Shown: in pieces, positions 43,930 to 52,611 of the stretch
How the letters are laid out: the number at the start of each line of letters is the position of its first letter
Numbering within the stretch: the stretch's first letter is position 1
NCBI RefSeq assembly: GCF_037861325.1
Contig: NZ_JAFELW010000006.1
DNA from: Riemerella anatipestifer_F
Lineage (GTDB): Bacteria > Bacteroidota > Bacteroidia > Flavobacteriales > Weeksellaceae
DNA length: 64,000 nt
Reading direction: 5' to 3' (one strand)
Program-made: the position numbers and the translations under genes
Notes under the pieces: model-generated
Databases searched by the model: none
Seen by the model: only the letters and a program-made list of their open reading frames with translations
What the model was told of the DNA's origin: nothing

Positions 43930-43957
43930 AAACTCTTTGGAGAGGTCCAAAGAGTTT
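43930..43957 (-). terminator. Terminator of the small membrane protein genes
   Basis: Perfect 12-bp stem AAACTCTTTGGA / TCCAAAGAGTTT, GAGG loop, then a T-run on the minus strand. Confidence 0.9.
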
Positions 43958-43991
43958 AAATTATTAAAAACTAAGTTATAGTTATATCAGT

Positions 43992-44324
43992 TTAGTGTTG
44001 TATCATATCCTGAATTCTTTCTTGTAAAAGTTCTTGGTCTGTTAAAGCTTCAAAACCAAACAATACTATCAATACTACATAAGCTAAAACATTTAAGGCA
44101 CTCAATACAATACCGATAATAGCCAATATACGCCCTGTAGTTAGATTGCTATAATTAGCATACAATTCTGGATTAGCTAAATAAAGCTGGCTGTCTTTCT
44201 TATACATTACTAAAGCAACTACACCTAAGATAATTCCAGGAACTCCATAACAGCAACAACCTAGAATAGATAAAATCCCAAAGACAAGCACTAGTGTAGC
44301 GTTTGGTAAATTTTGTTTCATCAT
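43992..44324 (-). CDS. CCC-motif membrane protein
   Basis: Small membrane protein of 110 aa with two hydrophobic helices (about 10-40 and 63-92) and a CCC tripeptide in LGCCCYGVPGIILG. The C-terminus is acidic (QELLQERIQDM). This type of protein is found in Bacteroidota next to DUF2752 genes, as here (19-nt gap). Function unknown; the three Cys could bind metal or be acylated. Confidence 0.8.
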   Translation of the reverse strand: MMKQNLPNATLVLVFGILSILGCCCYGVPGIILGVVALVMYKKDSQLYLANPELYANYSNLTTGRILAIIGIVLSALNVLAYVVLIVLFGFEALTDQELLQERIQDMIQH

Positions 44325-44343
44325 AACAATTCAAATTTTAAGT

Positions 44344-44622
44344 TTAGAAATTTTTACAAAAATAAGAAATAATCATAGTGATTACACTAACAAGAGCCCA
44401 AAAAATCATTGCTTTGCCGTAATGTCTCTTTTTATCTATAAAGTTAATCGCACTCACCAAAACAAATAATATCAAAGGATAGATAGCTGGAAACATATAG
44501 AACGCCTCTACAAATTTACCTTCGGAAATAAGCAATAAAGCTCTCTGTGAGCCACAACCAAAGCACTCCATTCCAAATAATTTCTTGTTAGGACAAGAAA
44601 GCATATAATCTTCTATCGCCAT
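44344..44622 (-). CDS. DUF2752 family membrane protein
   Basis: Membrane protein of 92 aa. The family motif CPNKKLFGMECFGCGSQRA (about 10-28) with Cys residues is followed by helices at about 45-60 and 70-88. Function unknown. First gene of a two-gene unit with the CCC-motif protein; no clean promoter box found. Confidence 0.85.
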   Translation of the reverse strand: MAIEDYMLSCPNKKLFGMECFGCGSQRALLLISEGKFVEAFYMFPAIYPLILFVLVSAINFIDKKRHYGKAMIFWALVSVITMIISYFCKNF

Positions 44623-44705
44623 TTTAAATAAAAATATTACACCACAAATATGGTAATTATATTTTAGAAATCTTATGAATTTTTATAATATTTAAAGAAA
44701 CAAAA

Positions 44706-44731
44706 AAACCTCACTTTTTCAAGTGAGGTTT
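44706..44731 (-). terminator. Terminator of the tRNA cluster
   Basis: AAACCTCACTT / AAGTGAGGTTT perfect 11-bp stem, TTTC loop and T-run on the minus strand, just after tRNA-Arg. Confidence 0.9.
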
Positions 44732-44734
44732 CCG

Positions 44735-44808
44735 TGAGCGCGCCAGGATTCGAACCTGGGACCGTCTGCTTAGAAGGCAGATGCTCTATCCAGCTGAGCT
44801 ACGCACCC
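44735..44808 (-). tRNA. tRNA-Arg (TCT)
   Basis: Cloverleaf of 74 nt. Acceptor GGGTGCG pairs with CGCGCTC (two wobbles), AGCTCAGCTGGATAGAGC D-arm, anticodon loop CTTCTAA (TCT), T-arm GGTTCGAATCC. No encoded CCA. Confidence 0.95.
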
Positions 44809-44845
44809 ATTTAGAATTTTTAGTGTAAAATTCCGAAAAACAGTG

Positions 44846-44920
44846 TCGGGGCGGCAGGATTCGAACCTGCGACCTCCTGGTCCCAAACCAGGCGCGATGA
44901 CCGGACTACGCTACGCCCCG
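44846..44920 (-). tRNA. tRNA-Pro (TGG)
   Basis: Cloverleaf of 75 nt. Acceptor CGGGGCG / CGCCCCG, anticodon stem CCTGG / CCAGG with loop TTTGGGA (TGG), T-arm GGTTCGAATCC. No encoded CCA. Confidence 0.95.
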
Positions 44921-44939
44921 AATATTATTCTCTGAGTTG

Positions 44940-45024
44940 CGGAGGGTATGGGATTCGAACCCATGCGACCCTTGCGAGTCGACAGTTTAGCAAACTGCTC
45001 CGTTAACCACTCCGGCAACCCTCC
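44940..45024 (-). tRNA. tRNA-Ser (GCT)
   Basis: About 85 nt with a long variable arm. Acceptor GGAGGGT / ACCCTCC, discriminator G, anticodon loop TTGCTAA (GCT), T-arm GGTTCGAATCC. First of three clustered minus-strand tRNAs. Confidence 0.95.
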
Positions 45025-45133
45025 TTTTCGTTGTTATTTTAAGTACTTCTGTTCTGTAATTGCGAGTGCAAATATAGAGCGTTTTTTTGAAACCTCCAAA
45101 TAAAATGCAAAAAAAATCTAAAATTTTTATCAC

Positions 45134-45141
45134 TATCTTTG
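45134..45141 (+). promoter_or_regulatory. -7 box for the amidase gene
   Basis: TATCTTTG, 29 nt before the ATG at 45171. Confidence 0.55.
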
Positions 45142-45170
45142 GCAGTCAATTTTAAAAATAAAAGTGAATA

Positions 45171-46181
45171 ATGCGTAATATTTTGTTTATTATAAGTTTA
45201 GGTACTGTGGTGACTTCTTGTAGCACTCAGCAAAAAATAGTTGCACCTCAACCACAATTACAACCAAAGACAAAAATAGTTTCCCCCCTTTCCCAAAACA
45301 AACCTAAAGTAGAGCCATCTACTAAAGGGGATTTCTATTACAAAACTAATATTGGCGATATTACAAAAAATGATAATACTATTAGCTATGGTTCTGTAGT
45401 TACGGCTAAACCTAAAGGATATAAGGTGAATTATGAGAATTTCCCATCTGTAGCTCAGAATTTTAGGCAGCGTTTTCTTATTCTTCATTATACAGCTCTT
45501 GATAACGAAACATCAGTACGAGTGCTTACCCAAAGAGGTGTGAGTGCTCACTATCTTGTAAGTGATTTACCTGACGATAATATTTGGCAACTTGTTGATG
45601 AAAATAAAAGAGCCTACCATGCAGGTATTAGCTTTTGGAGAAATACCACCGAAATGAATGATAATTCCATAGGGATAGAAATTGTTAATAAGGGTTATAC
45701 TACTGGGACAGCAGGGGAAAAAGTATTTTATCCATTTCCTGAGCATCAGTTTAAGAAAGTAGCCGCTTTGGCAAAAGATATTGTAGAGCGTTATAATATT
45801 CCTCCAACTCAAATTTTAGCTCACTCTGATATTGCTCCAACTAGAAAGCAAGACCCAGGTCCATTTTTTCCATGGAAACGCCTCTATGATGAGTATAATC
45901 TAGGAATGTGGTATGATGCAACTACCAAGCAAAACTTTTATGAAACTGCTTTAAGCGATTTAGAGTTTAATTATAACAACTCTACTTTTATTTCAAAAGT
46001 GCAAAATACTTTGAGAAGTTTCGGTTATGATATTACTCCTACTGGAACTTGGGACAAATCTTCCCAAAAGGTTATAGAGGCATTTCAATACCACTTTCGT
46101 CCAGAACAATGTGATGGTGTTTTAGATGCAGAAACTTGGGCTATATTACAAGCTCTTATAGTGAAGTACCCTGGTAAGTAA
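45171..46181 (+). CDS. N-acetylmuramoyl-L-alanine amidase lipoprotein (AmiD-like)
   Basis: Lipoprotein of 336 aa with lipobox VVTSC (Cys near 17). The amidase_2 domain has zinc ligands in FLILHYTA, a HAG motif (AYHAGISFWR) and HSDIAPTRKQDPGP. A C-terminal peptidoglycan-binding domain 1 follows (about 270-335, FISKVQNTLRSFGYDITPTGTW). Cleaves the MurNAc-Ala bond of murein fragments on the periplasmic face of the outer membrane; recycling or remodelling by family. Confidence 0.93.
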   Translation: MRNILFIISLGTVVTSCSTQQKIVAPQPQLQPKTKIVSPLSQNKPKVEPSTKGDFYYKTNIGDITKNDNTISYGSVVTAKPKGYKVNYENFPSVAQNFRQRFLILHYTALDNETSVRVLTQRGVSAHYLVSDLPDDNIWQLVDENKRAYHAGISFWRNTTEMNDNSIGIEIVNKGYTTGTAGEKVFYPFPEHQFKKVAALAKDIVERYNIPPTQILAHSDIAPTRKQDPGPFFPWKRLYDEYNLGMWYDATTKQNFYETALSDLEFNYNNSTFISKVQNTLRSFGYDITPTGTWDKSSQKVIEAFQYHFRPEQCDGVLDAETWAILQALIVKYPGK

Positions 46182-46188
46182 GACTATA

Positions 46189-46230
46189 ATGGAATCTGAC
46201 TTTGATTTAAACCAAAGTCAAATTCCATTT
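46189..46230. terminator. Bidirectional terminator overlapping a gene end
   Basis: AATGGAATCTGACTTTG / CAAAGTCAAATTCCATT long stem. It includes the last codons of the minus-strand aminotransferase-like gene and lies 8 nt after the amidase stop. Confidence 0.8.
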
Positions 46231-47022
46231 TTCTATCATTTCAGAGAAACGAGAGTTAGGGAATTCTTTATTCCTAATCTTACTTACAGAAAAGATGCCT
46301 TTCTCATCAGAAATCATTAAAATTTCATCAGCTTTTTGGCTTTCAAAAGCAATCATTTCCACTTGTTCTATTTCTGCCAAACGATTTTTATGAACATAGG
46401 TAATAAAGCTTTCCATCAATGGAGAAATATATGCCCCTTCCGTTTGCTTAGGAATTTTAATTGTGTTGCCTTCTAAAAACAAAAGATTGCCGTAAATACT
46501 TCTAGCAATACGTTTAATAGGATTGAGTAGAATAACGTCATCTAAATCATTCTCCTGAGCGTAAATTTCAGCATAGATATTTTCTGGACAATGGGTGTGT
46601 ATATTACTTAAAATATGTGTATTAACACTTATTTCCTTAATAATATCTAGCTCTATATTTTTCTTTATTTTAAACAAGTTGTCCTCTCTCTCTGTTTCGT
46701 AAACAAAGTGAACAGGAGTTTTAGCGGAAAAAGTATCTTCTATTTTTCTAAATACTAACACTTTAATATAACCATTATCGAATGGGAGATTTTGGATAGT
46801 TTGAGAAAAAATGTCTGTGAAAAATTCTAAAGTAAAACTTAATGGAATGTTCATTCTCATTTTTCTCATAGAAGACATCAGAAAGAAATAAACATCTTCT
46901 GCTAAAAGCACTTTTTTATTTTTGAAAAAAAAGTAAACTTTTACAGCGTCTCCGTTCATAAAAGCTCTATTGGCGTAGGCTAATGACTGCTCCTGAGAAA
47001 GTAAATTGCCATCTAAATACAT
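46207..47022 (-). CDS. Aminotransferase class IV-like protein, apparent loss of PLP lysine
   Basis: Protein of 271 aa with the class IV (BCAT/ADCL) fold: NRAFMNGDAVKVYFFF, RMRMNIP, EIYAQENDLDDVILLN and GNLLFLEGN. In the flavobacterial relatives I remember, the stretch corresponding to SNIHTHCPEN reads ..LKTNNR.., so the Schiff-base lysine aligns with His142; a conserved Glu near GNLF aligns with Arg174. Both changes argue for a protein that no longer makes a PLP aldimine in the usual way. The rest of the frame is intact, so it is not a plain pseudogene. Alignment is from memory. Confidence 0.75.
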   Translation of the reverse strand: MYLDGNLLSQEQSLAYANRAFMNGDAVKVYFFFKNKKVLLAEDVYFFLMSSMRKMRMNIPLSFTLEFFTDIFSQTIQNLPFDNGYIKVLVFRKIEDTFSAKTPVHFVYETEREDNLFKIKKNIELDIIKEISVNTHILSNIHTHCPENIYAEIYAQENDLDDVILLNPIKRIARSIYGNLLFLEGNTIKIPKQTEGAYISPLMESFITYVHKNRLAEIEQVEMIAFESQKADEILMISDEKGIFSVSKIRNKEFPNSRFSEMIEKWNLTLV

Positions 47023-47092
47023 GTTGTTCTATTTTAATAAAGAAAAAATGAACGATAAAATCGCTCATTATAATTTGTTAAGTATCAAAAAA

Positions 47093-47479
47093 CTAAGCTG
47101 CACCTAGTTTTATTTTTAGGTTTTCTACAAGATTTTCCCAATAAAGACGGTTTTCTTCCTCATCTCCTTTTTCGCAAAAGTCCGTAATGTTAAGAGATAG
47201 GTCTTCCGTTATTTCATCTATCACAATAGACATTTCGAAGAAACTCTTAGTACCTTCATCTTCTTCCCATCTAAAACGAACAAAACTTTCAGGCTTATAT
47301 CTTATAAGCGTCGCCTTTTCAGCAGGACCACCGCCCCAACTGAAATAAAAATCATCTCCTCTCTCTTCTACCTCATCAGCAAACCACTCCGCTAAACCTT
47401 CCGCAGTCGCTAGATATTCATACAAAATCTCTGATAAGCAATGCATTGCAAACTCGTAAGTTACCTTATGTTTCGCCAT
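47093..47479 (-). CDS. START-like domain protein
   Basis: Cytoplasmic protein of about 128 aa with the SRPBCC/START-like fold (AHSA1-like): KHKVTYEFAMHCLSEILYEYL, WFADEVEERGDDFYFSWGGG, VRFRWEED, and a C-terminal helix. ATG at 47479 chosen over a start 30 nt upstream. Sits 70 nt before the aminotransferase-IV-like gene on the same strand, a neighbourhood common in Flavobacteriia. Ligand unknown. Confidence 0.85.
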   Translation of the reverse strand: MAKHKVTYEFAMHCLSEILYEYLATAEGLAEWFADEVEERGDDFYFSWGGGPAEKATLIRYKPESFVRFRWEEDEGTKSFFEMSIVIDEITEDLSLNITDFCEKGDEEENRLYWENLVENLKIKLGAA

Positions 47480-47619
47480 AATATATCGTCTTATTATAAA
47501 GTCTCGCAATATAGAAATTATTTTTGGACAAAAACGATTTTTAGGGACAGAATTTTTGGATTTATGATTTTTTTTAGGTTATTACTGAGGACTATATGAT
47601 GCAGTACTTTCGTTTTTCA

Positions 47620-47627
47620 TAAATTTG
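47620..47627 (+). promoter_or_regulatory. -7 box for the LtaS-like gene
   Basis: TAAATTTG, 27 nt before the ATG at 47655. Confidence 0.55.
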
Positions 47628-47654
47628 CAAACATTATTCAATTCGTAAATAAAT

Positions 47655-49598
47655 ATGAAACATCTCCGCATAAGAGAAATATTGGTTTTATTATATAGAG
47701 TTTTACTGGTATTTATTTTCTTTCAAATTGCTAGATTTCTATTCTGGATTTTCAATAAAGATTTAATAAAAATCGATAGCTTGTCCCAATACTTTAAATT
47801 GGCATATTACGGTACCGCGTTTGATACTACGGCGATATTGTATGTTAATTCGTTATTTATACTCCTAAGTCTTATTCCACTCACTATCAATACTAAAAAA
47901 GGATATCAAAAATTACTCTTTTGGGTATATTTTGTTACCAATGGCATTACCTATTCTATGAATTTTGGCGACTTTATCTATTATCGGTTTAGTCAATCTA
48001 GATTAACCTCTGCAGTGCTAGATGTGGTAGAACATGAGTCTAATATTTTAAAAGTATTTGGTGTTTCCTTAATAGAAAACCCATTAATTCCTTTGTTGTT
48101 TGTTGCCTTATTAACGGTGTGGATTTGGCTTTACAAAAAGGTAAGTATATCTTACCAAAAACCTCAAAAATTATTACCTTATTTTATCGGTTCTATTGTA
48201 ACCTTGTGTATAGTGGCTACGCTTACGGTAGGCGGCATAAGAGGCGATTTTAAACACAGTACACGACCTATCAACTTGGTAGATGCCAACAGGCACACGG
48301 AAAACCCAATCCACGCAAATATTGTACTCAATAGTACTTTTTCGTTTTTGAGAACTTTAGGTTCTAACAATTTTAAAGAAGTGCATTTTGTGGAGGAAAA
48401 CTTTATTAAAAAACATATAAAACCTTATAAATCATACCAAAGAGATGTGCCTAAAGAAAGACCAAACATTGTCATTTTCATCGTAGAAAGCTTTGGTAAA
48501 GAATATTCTGGTGCATTTAATAATTCTAATGAAATCAAAGACTATGTTTCTTACACTCCTTTTATAGATAGTTTAGCTAAAGAGAGTCTTATTTTCACTA
48601 ATACCTTCGCTAACGGAAGACAGTCTATACACGGTATGAGTAGTATTTTGGCTGGTATCCCAAGTTTAAAAGATGCCTTCACTAGCTCACCATATTCTAA
48701 TCAGAAAATCCAATCCATTGTATCTGTGTGCAACGAATTGGGGTACGACACTTCCTTCTACCACGGTGCTCCTAATGGTTCTATGGGATTTCAAGGATTT
48801 GGAAATATTCTCGGGTTTCAAAAATATTATGGCAAAACCGAATATAGTAATGATGATGATTTTGATGGTATGTGGGCAATTTGGGACGAACCTTTTTTAC
48901 AATATTTTGCTAAAAATGTACAACGGAAAAGCTCAGAGAAACCTTTTATGGCAACTGTATTCACAGCGTCATCTCATCACCCTTTTAAAATCCCTGAAAA
49001 ATACAATGGGAAATTTAAAAAAGGGCATATCCCAATACACGAGCCTATACAATACACCGATTACGCCATCAAAAAATATTTTGAAACCGCTAAAAAACAG
49101 CCCTGGTTTCAGAATACTATTTTTGTAATCACAGGAGACCATACCAATCAAACTTTCTACCCAGAGTACGAAAAAGCAATGAACCGCTTTGCACTTCCTC
49201 TCATTTTCTACTCTCCTAATTCTAAATACAACCTCAAGGGAATAGACGAAAGACTCGCACAGCAATCTGACATCTACCCTACCTTAGCCGATATTATAGC
49301 TTATAACAAACCTATAAGAAGTTGGGGCAGAAGTCTAATTTCTCCCAAAAATGAGGAAGCCATTATTATAAATTCGGACGGGATACAGGAGCAATTTATT
49401 ATTGGCAATTACATTTATCTTTTCAATGGTAAAGATATTACAGGTATCTATAACAAAACTGATTTAGGGTTAGAAACTAACCTTATAGGCAAGGTTAGTT
49501 CAACCGAAATAGATTATGGTAAGAAACTCTGCAAAGCGTGGTATCAAGACTATATGCACCGAGTCATCAATAAAAAACTAAACCAAAACATAAACTAA
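47655..49598 (+). CDS. LTA synthase-like sulfatase-fold membrane enzyme
   Basis: Polytopic membrane protein of 647 aa: about five N-terminal helices (to about 190), then an alkaline-phosphatase-superfamily extracytoplasmic domain. Motifs IVIFIVESFGKEYSG, NTFANGRQSIHGMSSILAG (nucleophile Ser/Thr region), ASSHHPF and TGDHTNQ (Asp-His) are present. LtaS builds lipoteichoic acid in Firmicutes; Gram-negative Bacteroidota lack that polymer, so here it more likely transfers phosphoglycerol or phosphoethanolamine to envelope glycans or lipids (inference). Confidence 0.88.
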   Translation: MKHLRIREILVLLYRVLLVFIFFQIARFLFWIFNKDLIKIDSLSQYFKLAYYGTAFDTTAILYVNSLFILLSLIPLTINTKKGYQKLLFWVYFVTNGITYSMNFGDFIYYRFSQSRLTSAVLDVVEHESNILKVFGVSLIENPLIPLLFVALLTVWIWLYKKVSISYQKPQKLLPYFIGSIVTLCIVATLTVGGIRGDFKHSTRPINLVDANRHTENPIHANIVLNSTFSFLRTLGSNNFKEVHFVEENFIKKHIKPYKSYQRDVPKERPNIVIFIVESFGKEYSGAFNNSNEIKDYVSYTPFIDSLAKESLIFTNTFANGRQSIHGMSSILAGIPSLKDAFTSSPYSNQKIQSIVSVCNELGYDTSFYHGAPNGSMGFQGFGNILGFQKYYGKTEYSNDDDFDGMWAIWDEPFLQYFAKNVQRKSSEKPFMATVFTASSHHPFKIPEKYNGKFKKGHIPIHEPIQYTDYAIKKYFETAKKQPWFQNTIFVITGDHTNQTFYPEYEKAMNRFALPLIFYSPNSKYNLKGIDERLAQQSDIYPTLADIIAYNKPIRSWGRSLISPKNEEAIIINSDGIQEQFIIGNYIYLFNGKDITGIYNKTDLGLETNLIGKVSSTEIDYGKKLCKAWYQDYMHRVINKKLNQNIN

Positions 49599-49698
49599 TG
49601 TTTAATTTTTGAAAGCAGTCTAAATTATTGTTTTATATGATAAAAAATAAAGTGGTATATTGTTTGTTTAATTTATTTTTATATCTTTAACCTATATT

Positions 49699-49706
49699 TA
49701 AATTTG
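49699..49706 (+). promoter_or_regulatory. -7 box for the DUF2147 gene
   Basis: TAAATTTG, 8 nt before the ATG at 49715. Confidence 0.5.
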
Positions 49707-49714
49707 ATAAAGTT

Positions 49715-50134
49715 ATGAAAAAATTAATGTTTGCCACTATGGCTCTAATGTTCAGTGTGATGTCCTATGCTCAGATAGAAGGAAAATGGAAAACCATTGA
49801 TGACGAAACAGGACAAGCAAAATCTATTGTAGAAATTTTCAAAAAATCTGACGGGAAGTATTATGGAAAAGTAATCCAACTACTTATTAAACCTGCTGAC
49901 CCTAATTGTTCTCTATGTAAAGATGATAGAAAAGGGAAACCAGTACTAGGAATGGAAGTGATTAGAGGCATTAAAAAGGATGGTAACACCTTTGATGGAG
50001 GTACCATTACTAACCCAAAAAACGGAAAGGTTTACAAATGCTCTATTGAAAGAGACGGTAATAAGCTAAATGTAAGAGGTTATATAGGTATTTCTATAGC
50101 TGGGCGTACGCAAGTTTGGCATAAAGTGGATTAA
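49715..50134 (+). CDS. DUF2147 family secreted protein
   Basis: Small exported protein of 139 aa. Signal peptide (MKKLMFATMALMFSVMSYAQ, cleavage near 19-20), then the lipocalin-like DUF2147 domain beginning IEGKWKTIDDETGQAKSIVEI, with DPNCSLCKDDRKGKPVLGM (two Cys) and a C-terminal GRTQVWHKV. Function unknown. Has its own terminator. Confidence 0.9.
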   Translation: MKKLMFATMALMFSVMSYAQIEGKWKTIDDETGQAKSIVEIFKKSDGKYYGKVIQLLIKPADPNCSLCKDDRKGKPVLGMEVIRGIKKDGNTFDGGTITNPKNGKVYKCSIERDGNKLNVRGYIGISIAGRTQVWHKVD

Positions 50135-50166
50135 AAAATACCTCAAAGATTATACCTTAACAAGAT

Positions 50167-50203
50167 TAGGCTACTCTCAAAAAATTGGGTAGCCTATTTT
50201 TTT
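50167..50203 (+). terminator. Terminator of the DUF2147 gene
   Basis: TAGGCTACTC / GGGTAGCCTA hairpin followed by a run of T. Confidence 0.8.
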
Positions 50204-50247
50204 GTACATTTCTCTTACCTTTTCCCCCAACATCAGCTTATAGCTTT

Positions 50248-50793
50248 TTATTCTGCATTTTGTTTGTATAACATTCTTCCTATTTTATTCTGAAAAATTA
50301 CAAATACAAAACCAAGTAAAGTTTTGATAGACTCAACTATTATTTCGGAATTCATTCCTAATGTTGTTAAATCATCATTTATATTTCTATCCATATTTTT
50401 CAGTTTTAGAAAAATAAATAATTTATTTATCAATTCTGGAAGTGAATCAAACAAAACCAGTATCCCAATTGAAAGAATTGCTATTTGTAAAAGGTTTTCG
50501 GAGTCAAGATTCCCAAAGTCTATTTTTTCATCAAGAAATTTTGAAGGCTTGAGTCTTTTTATAATTAAATCTGGATTGATAATTAAAAAGTAGAATACTA
50601 AAACAGTAAAAACTAAAGTGATAAACAAATAAATCCAAGTTTGTATAATTCCATTTTCTACATCAAAAGGAAAGAAAATATCAGCATTTATCAAATAATT
50701 GATTGACTGAGGAAAGAAATTAAACGACAAATTAACAACAGAATACAATCCAAATACTCTAAAAATCACTCTTAATAAATTTCTGATTTCCAT
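50248..50793 (-). CDS. Uncharacterised membrane protein
   Basis: Protein of 181 aa with four predicted membrane helices (about 8-28, 48-72, 100-120, 148-170) and charged loops (KRLKPSKFLDEKIDFGN; KNMDRNINDD). I recognise no family. It follows the epimerase gene by 10 nt on the same strand and may be the last gene of that run; its base composition is more A/T-rich than its neighbours. Confidence 0.7.
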   Translation of the reverse strand: MEIRNLLRVIFRVFGLYSVVNLSFNFFPQSINYLINADIFFPFDVENGIIQTWIYLFITLVFTVLVFYFLIINPDLIIKRLKPSKFLDEKIDFGNLDSENLLQIAILSIGILVLFDSLPELINKLFIFLKLKNMDRNINDDLTTLGMNSEIIVESIKTLLGFVFVIFQNKIGRMLYKQNAE

Positions 50794-50803
50794 AGTGATA
50801 TTA

Positions 50804-51814
50804 TTATTTCCTACTCTTAATCCAATTTGCTAAATGAAAATTTATACTATCCTCAACAGAAATAAATTCGTATTGAAGAAGATTTTTTATCTTATCGTTA
50901 GAAATAAGCGTTTTTGAGTTTAAGGCATCAGTATTAGCTTTATTAAACAATTTTAACACAGGCAAAGCCCACCCTATGATTTTAGATAGGAAACTCCCTA
51001 AACTCCACAGATAAGATGGGAATACTTTAGATGAAGACAACCCTAACTTTTTACGAACTAAATTAGCGACTTCAATGTAAGTTTTATTCTCGGAAATGAG
51101 TATAAACCTTTGCCCTAATGCTTTAGTATCTTCAGCGGTAAGTTTTATAGCAATATCAGCAACATCTCTCACGTCTACATAGCCTGTATTCCCCTTAAAG
51201 CTAAAGGGCAATTTTTTAATATTATCAAATAAAACGCCACTACTCTGCTCCCAATTTCCAGAACCTATGATAACTCCTGGATTGATTACCACCACATTCA
51301 TACCTTCCGCAGAAGCACGCCAAACTTCCATCTCCGAAAAATGCTTAGAAATAGCATAGCTAGAATGAGCCAATTTAGGATTAAAGTTAGATTCTTCATC
51401 AATGGCTTCAAACTCATTAGCAGCGTCTAAAACAGCTATGGAACTTACATATAAAAATCGCTCCACTTTTTTCTCTTCAGCGATGTAAAGAAGATTTTTA
51501 GTCCCCTGTATATTAGTCTTATACATAGACTTTTTATCCCTAGGATGAAAACTTACCTTTGCTGCAGTATGATAGATTTGCTTAACACCGTCTAAAGCCA
51601 CTCTTAAAGAATCTAAATCCTCAAAATCTACCTCTACCCATTCTATTTTCTGATAATAACAATCTGCTTTATCCGTATAAAAAGAAAAAATATCTTTCAG
51701 TTTTTCTACTTGAGAACCACAACGTTTAGTGGCACGAACCTCCTGCCCTTGCTGAAGAAGTTTTAGAACAATAAGACTTCCCAAAATCCCCGTAGCTCCT
51801 GTAACTAATACCAT
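50804..51814 (-). CDS. NAD-dependent epimerase/dehydratase family protein
   Basis: Extended short-chain dehydrogenase of 336 aa. Rossmann GATGILG at residues 5-11 with the VLVTG start, VSSIAVLDA, catalytic SYAISKH (Tyr-x3-Lys) and a VVINPGVIIGSGN segment. Resembles 3-beta-HSD/dihydroflavonol-reductase-like SDRs. Substrate unknown. It lies 11 nt after the hydrolase gene in a minus-strand run with pdxJ. Confidence 0.88.
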   Translation of the reverse strand: MVLVTGATGILGSLIVLKLLQQGQEVRATKRCGSQVEKLKDIFSFYTDKADCYYQKIEWVEVDFEDLDSLRVALDGVKQIYHTAAKVSFHPRDKKSMYKTNIQGTKNLLYIAEEKKVERFLYVSSIAVLDAANEFEAIDEESNFNPKLAHSSYAISKHFSEMEVWRASAEGMNVVVINPGVIIGSGNWEQSSGVLFDNIKKLPFSFKGNTGYVDVRDVADIAIKLTAEDTKALGQRFILISENKTYIEVANLVRKKLGLSSSKVFPSYLWSLGSFLSKIIGWALPVLKLFNKANTDALNSKTLISNDKIKNLLQYEFISVEDSINFHLANWIKSRK

Positions 51815-51825
51815 AATTTTCTATA

Positions 51826-52611
51826 TTAAACTAAAAATTCCTTAACCACAGCGGCAAAGTCTTTAGGGTTTTCGGCTTGTACCCAATGTCCTGCATTAGA
51901 AATTTTAATAATCTTAGCCTTTGGAAATTGTTGTTTTATCAAGAATTCATCTTGAGGCAAAATATAATTAGACAAAGCCCCTCCAATGAAAAGCGTTTCT
52001 CCCTCAAAAACACCAAATTTAATAGCGTTCCCCACAAAATCACCATATTTTTCTGCTAAAGTAGCCAAATTAAACCTCCAATTAAGTTTTTTAGCTTCCG
52101 TCCAATAAAGATTTTTAGCCAAGAACTGTATTACTGGTTTTTCTTTGATGTATTGAGCCAAATGCTCCTCCACCTCTTGGCGTGTACTCACTGTATCAAA
52201 ATCTACTGTTTGTAATGCCTTAATAATCCCTTGATGATGTGGTGGGTAAGATTTAGGAGCTATATCTACCACAATAAGTCGCCCCACTTTTTCAGGATAT
52301 TTTATCGCAAATTGCATCACCGCTTTTCCTCCAAGAGAGTGCCCTAAAAGATTTACTTTCTGCAAATTGTGAGCAGACATATAATTAAGAATATCCTCTG
52401 CCAAATCATCGTGAGACATATTTTTGGAGTGAAAACTCTTGCCATGATTTCTTAAATCTATCAAATGAGTTGGCATTACTTCACCAAAATCTCTCCCAAA
52501 TCCACCCCAATTATCTAACATTCCAAATAAACCATGAAATACTAAAAGAGGTGTTGCTGATAACTCTCCGCCGTATATTTTAGAATGTAATATTTCTGTT
52601 TGATTTACCAT
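51826..52611 (-). CDS. Alpha/beta hydrolase (YbfF-like)
   Basis: Cytoplasmic alpha/beta hydrolase of 261 aa. VFHGLFGMLDNWGGFG oxyanion region, nucleophile elbow GHSLGGKAVM (Ser), the VVDIAPKSYPPHH segment and a late AGHWVQAENP with the catalytic His. YbfF-type esterases act on short acyl esters including acyl-CoA. Its start overlaps the pdxJ stop by 7 nt. Confidence 0.9.
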   Translation of the reverse strand: MVNQTEILHSKIYGGELSATPLLVFHGLFGMLDNWGGFGRDFGEVMPTHLIDLRNHGKSFHSKNMSHDDLAEDILNYMSAHNLQKVNLLGHSLGGKAVMQFAIKYPEKVGRLIVVDIAPKSYPPHHQGIIKALQTVDFDTVSTRQEVEEHLAQYIKEKPVIQFLAKNLYWTEAKKLNWRFNLATLAEKYGDFVGNAIKFGVFEGETLFIGGALSNYILPQDEFLIKQQFPKAKIIKISNAGHWVQAENPKDFAAVVKEFLV

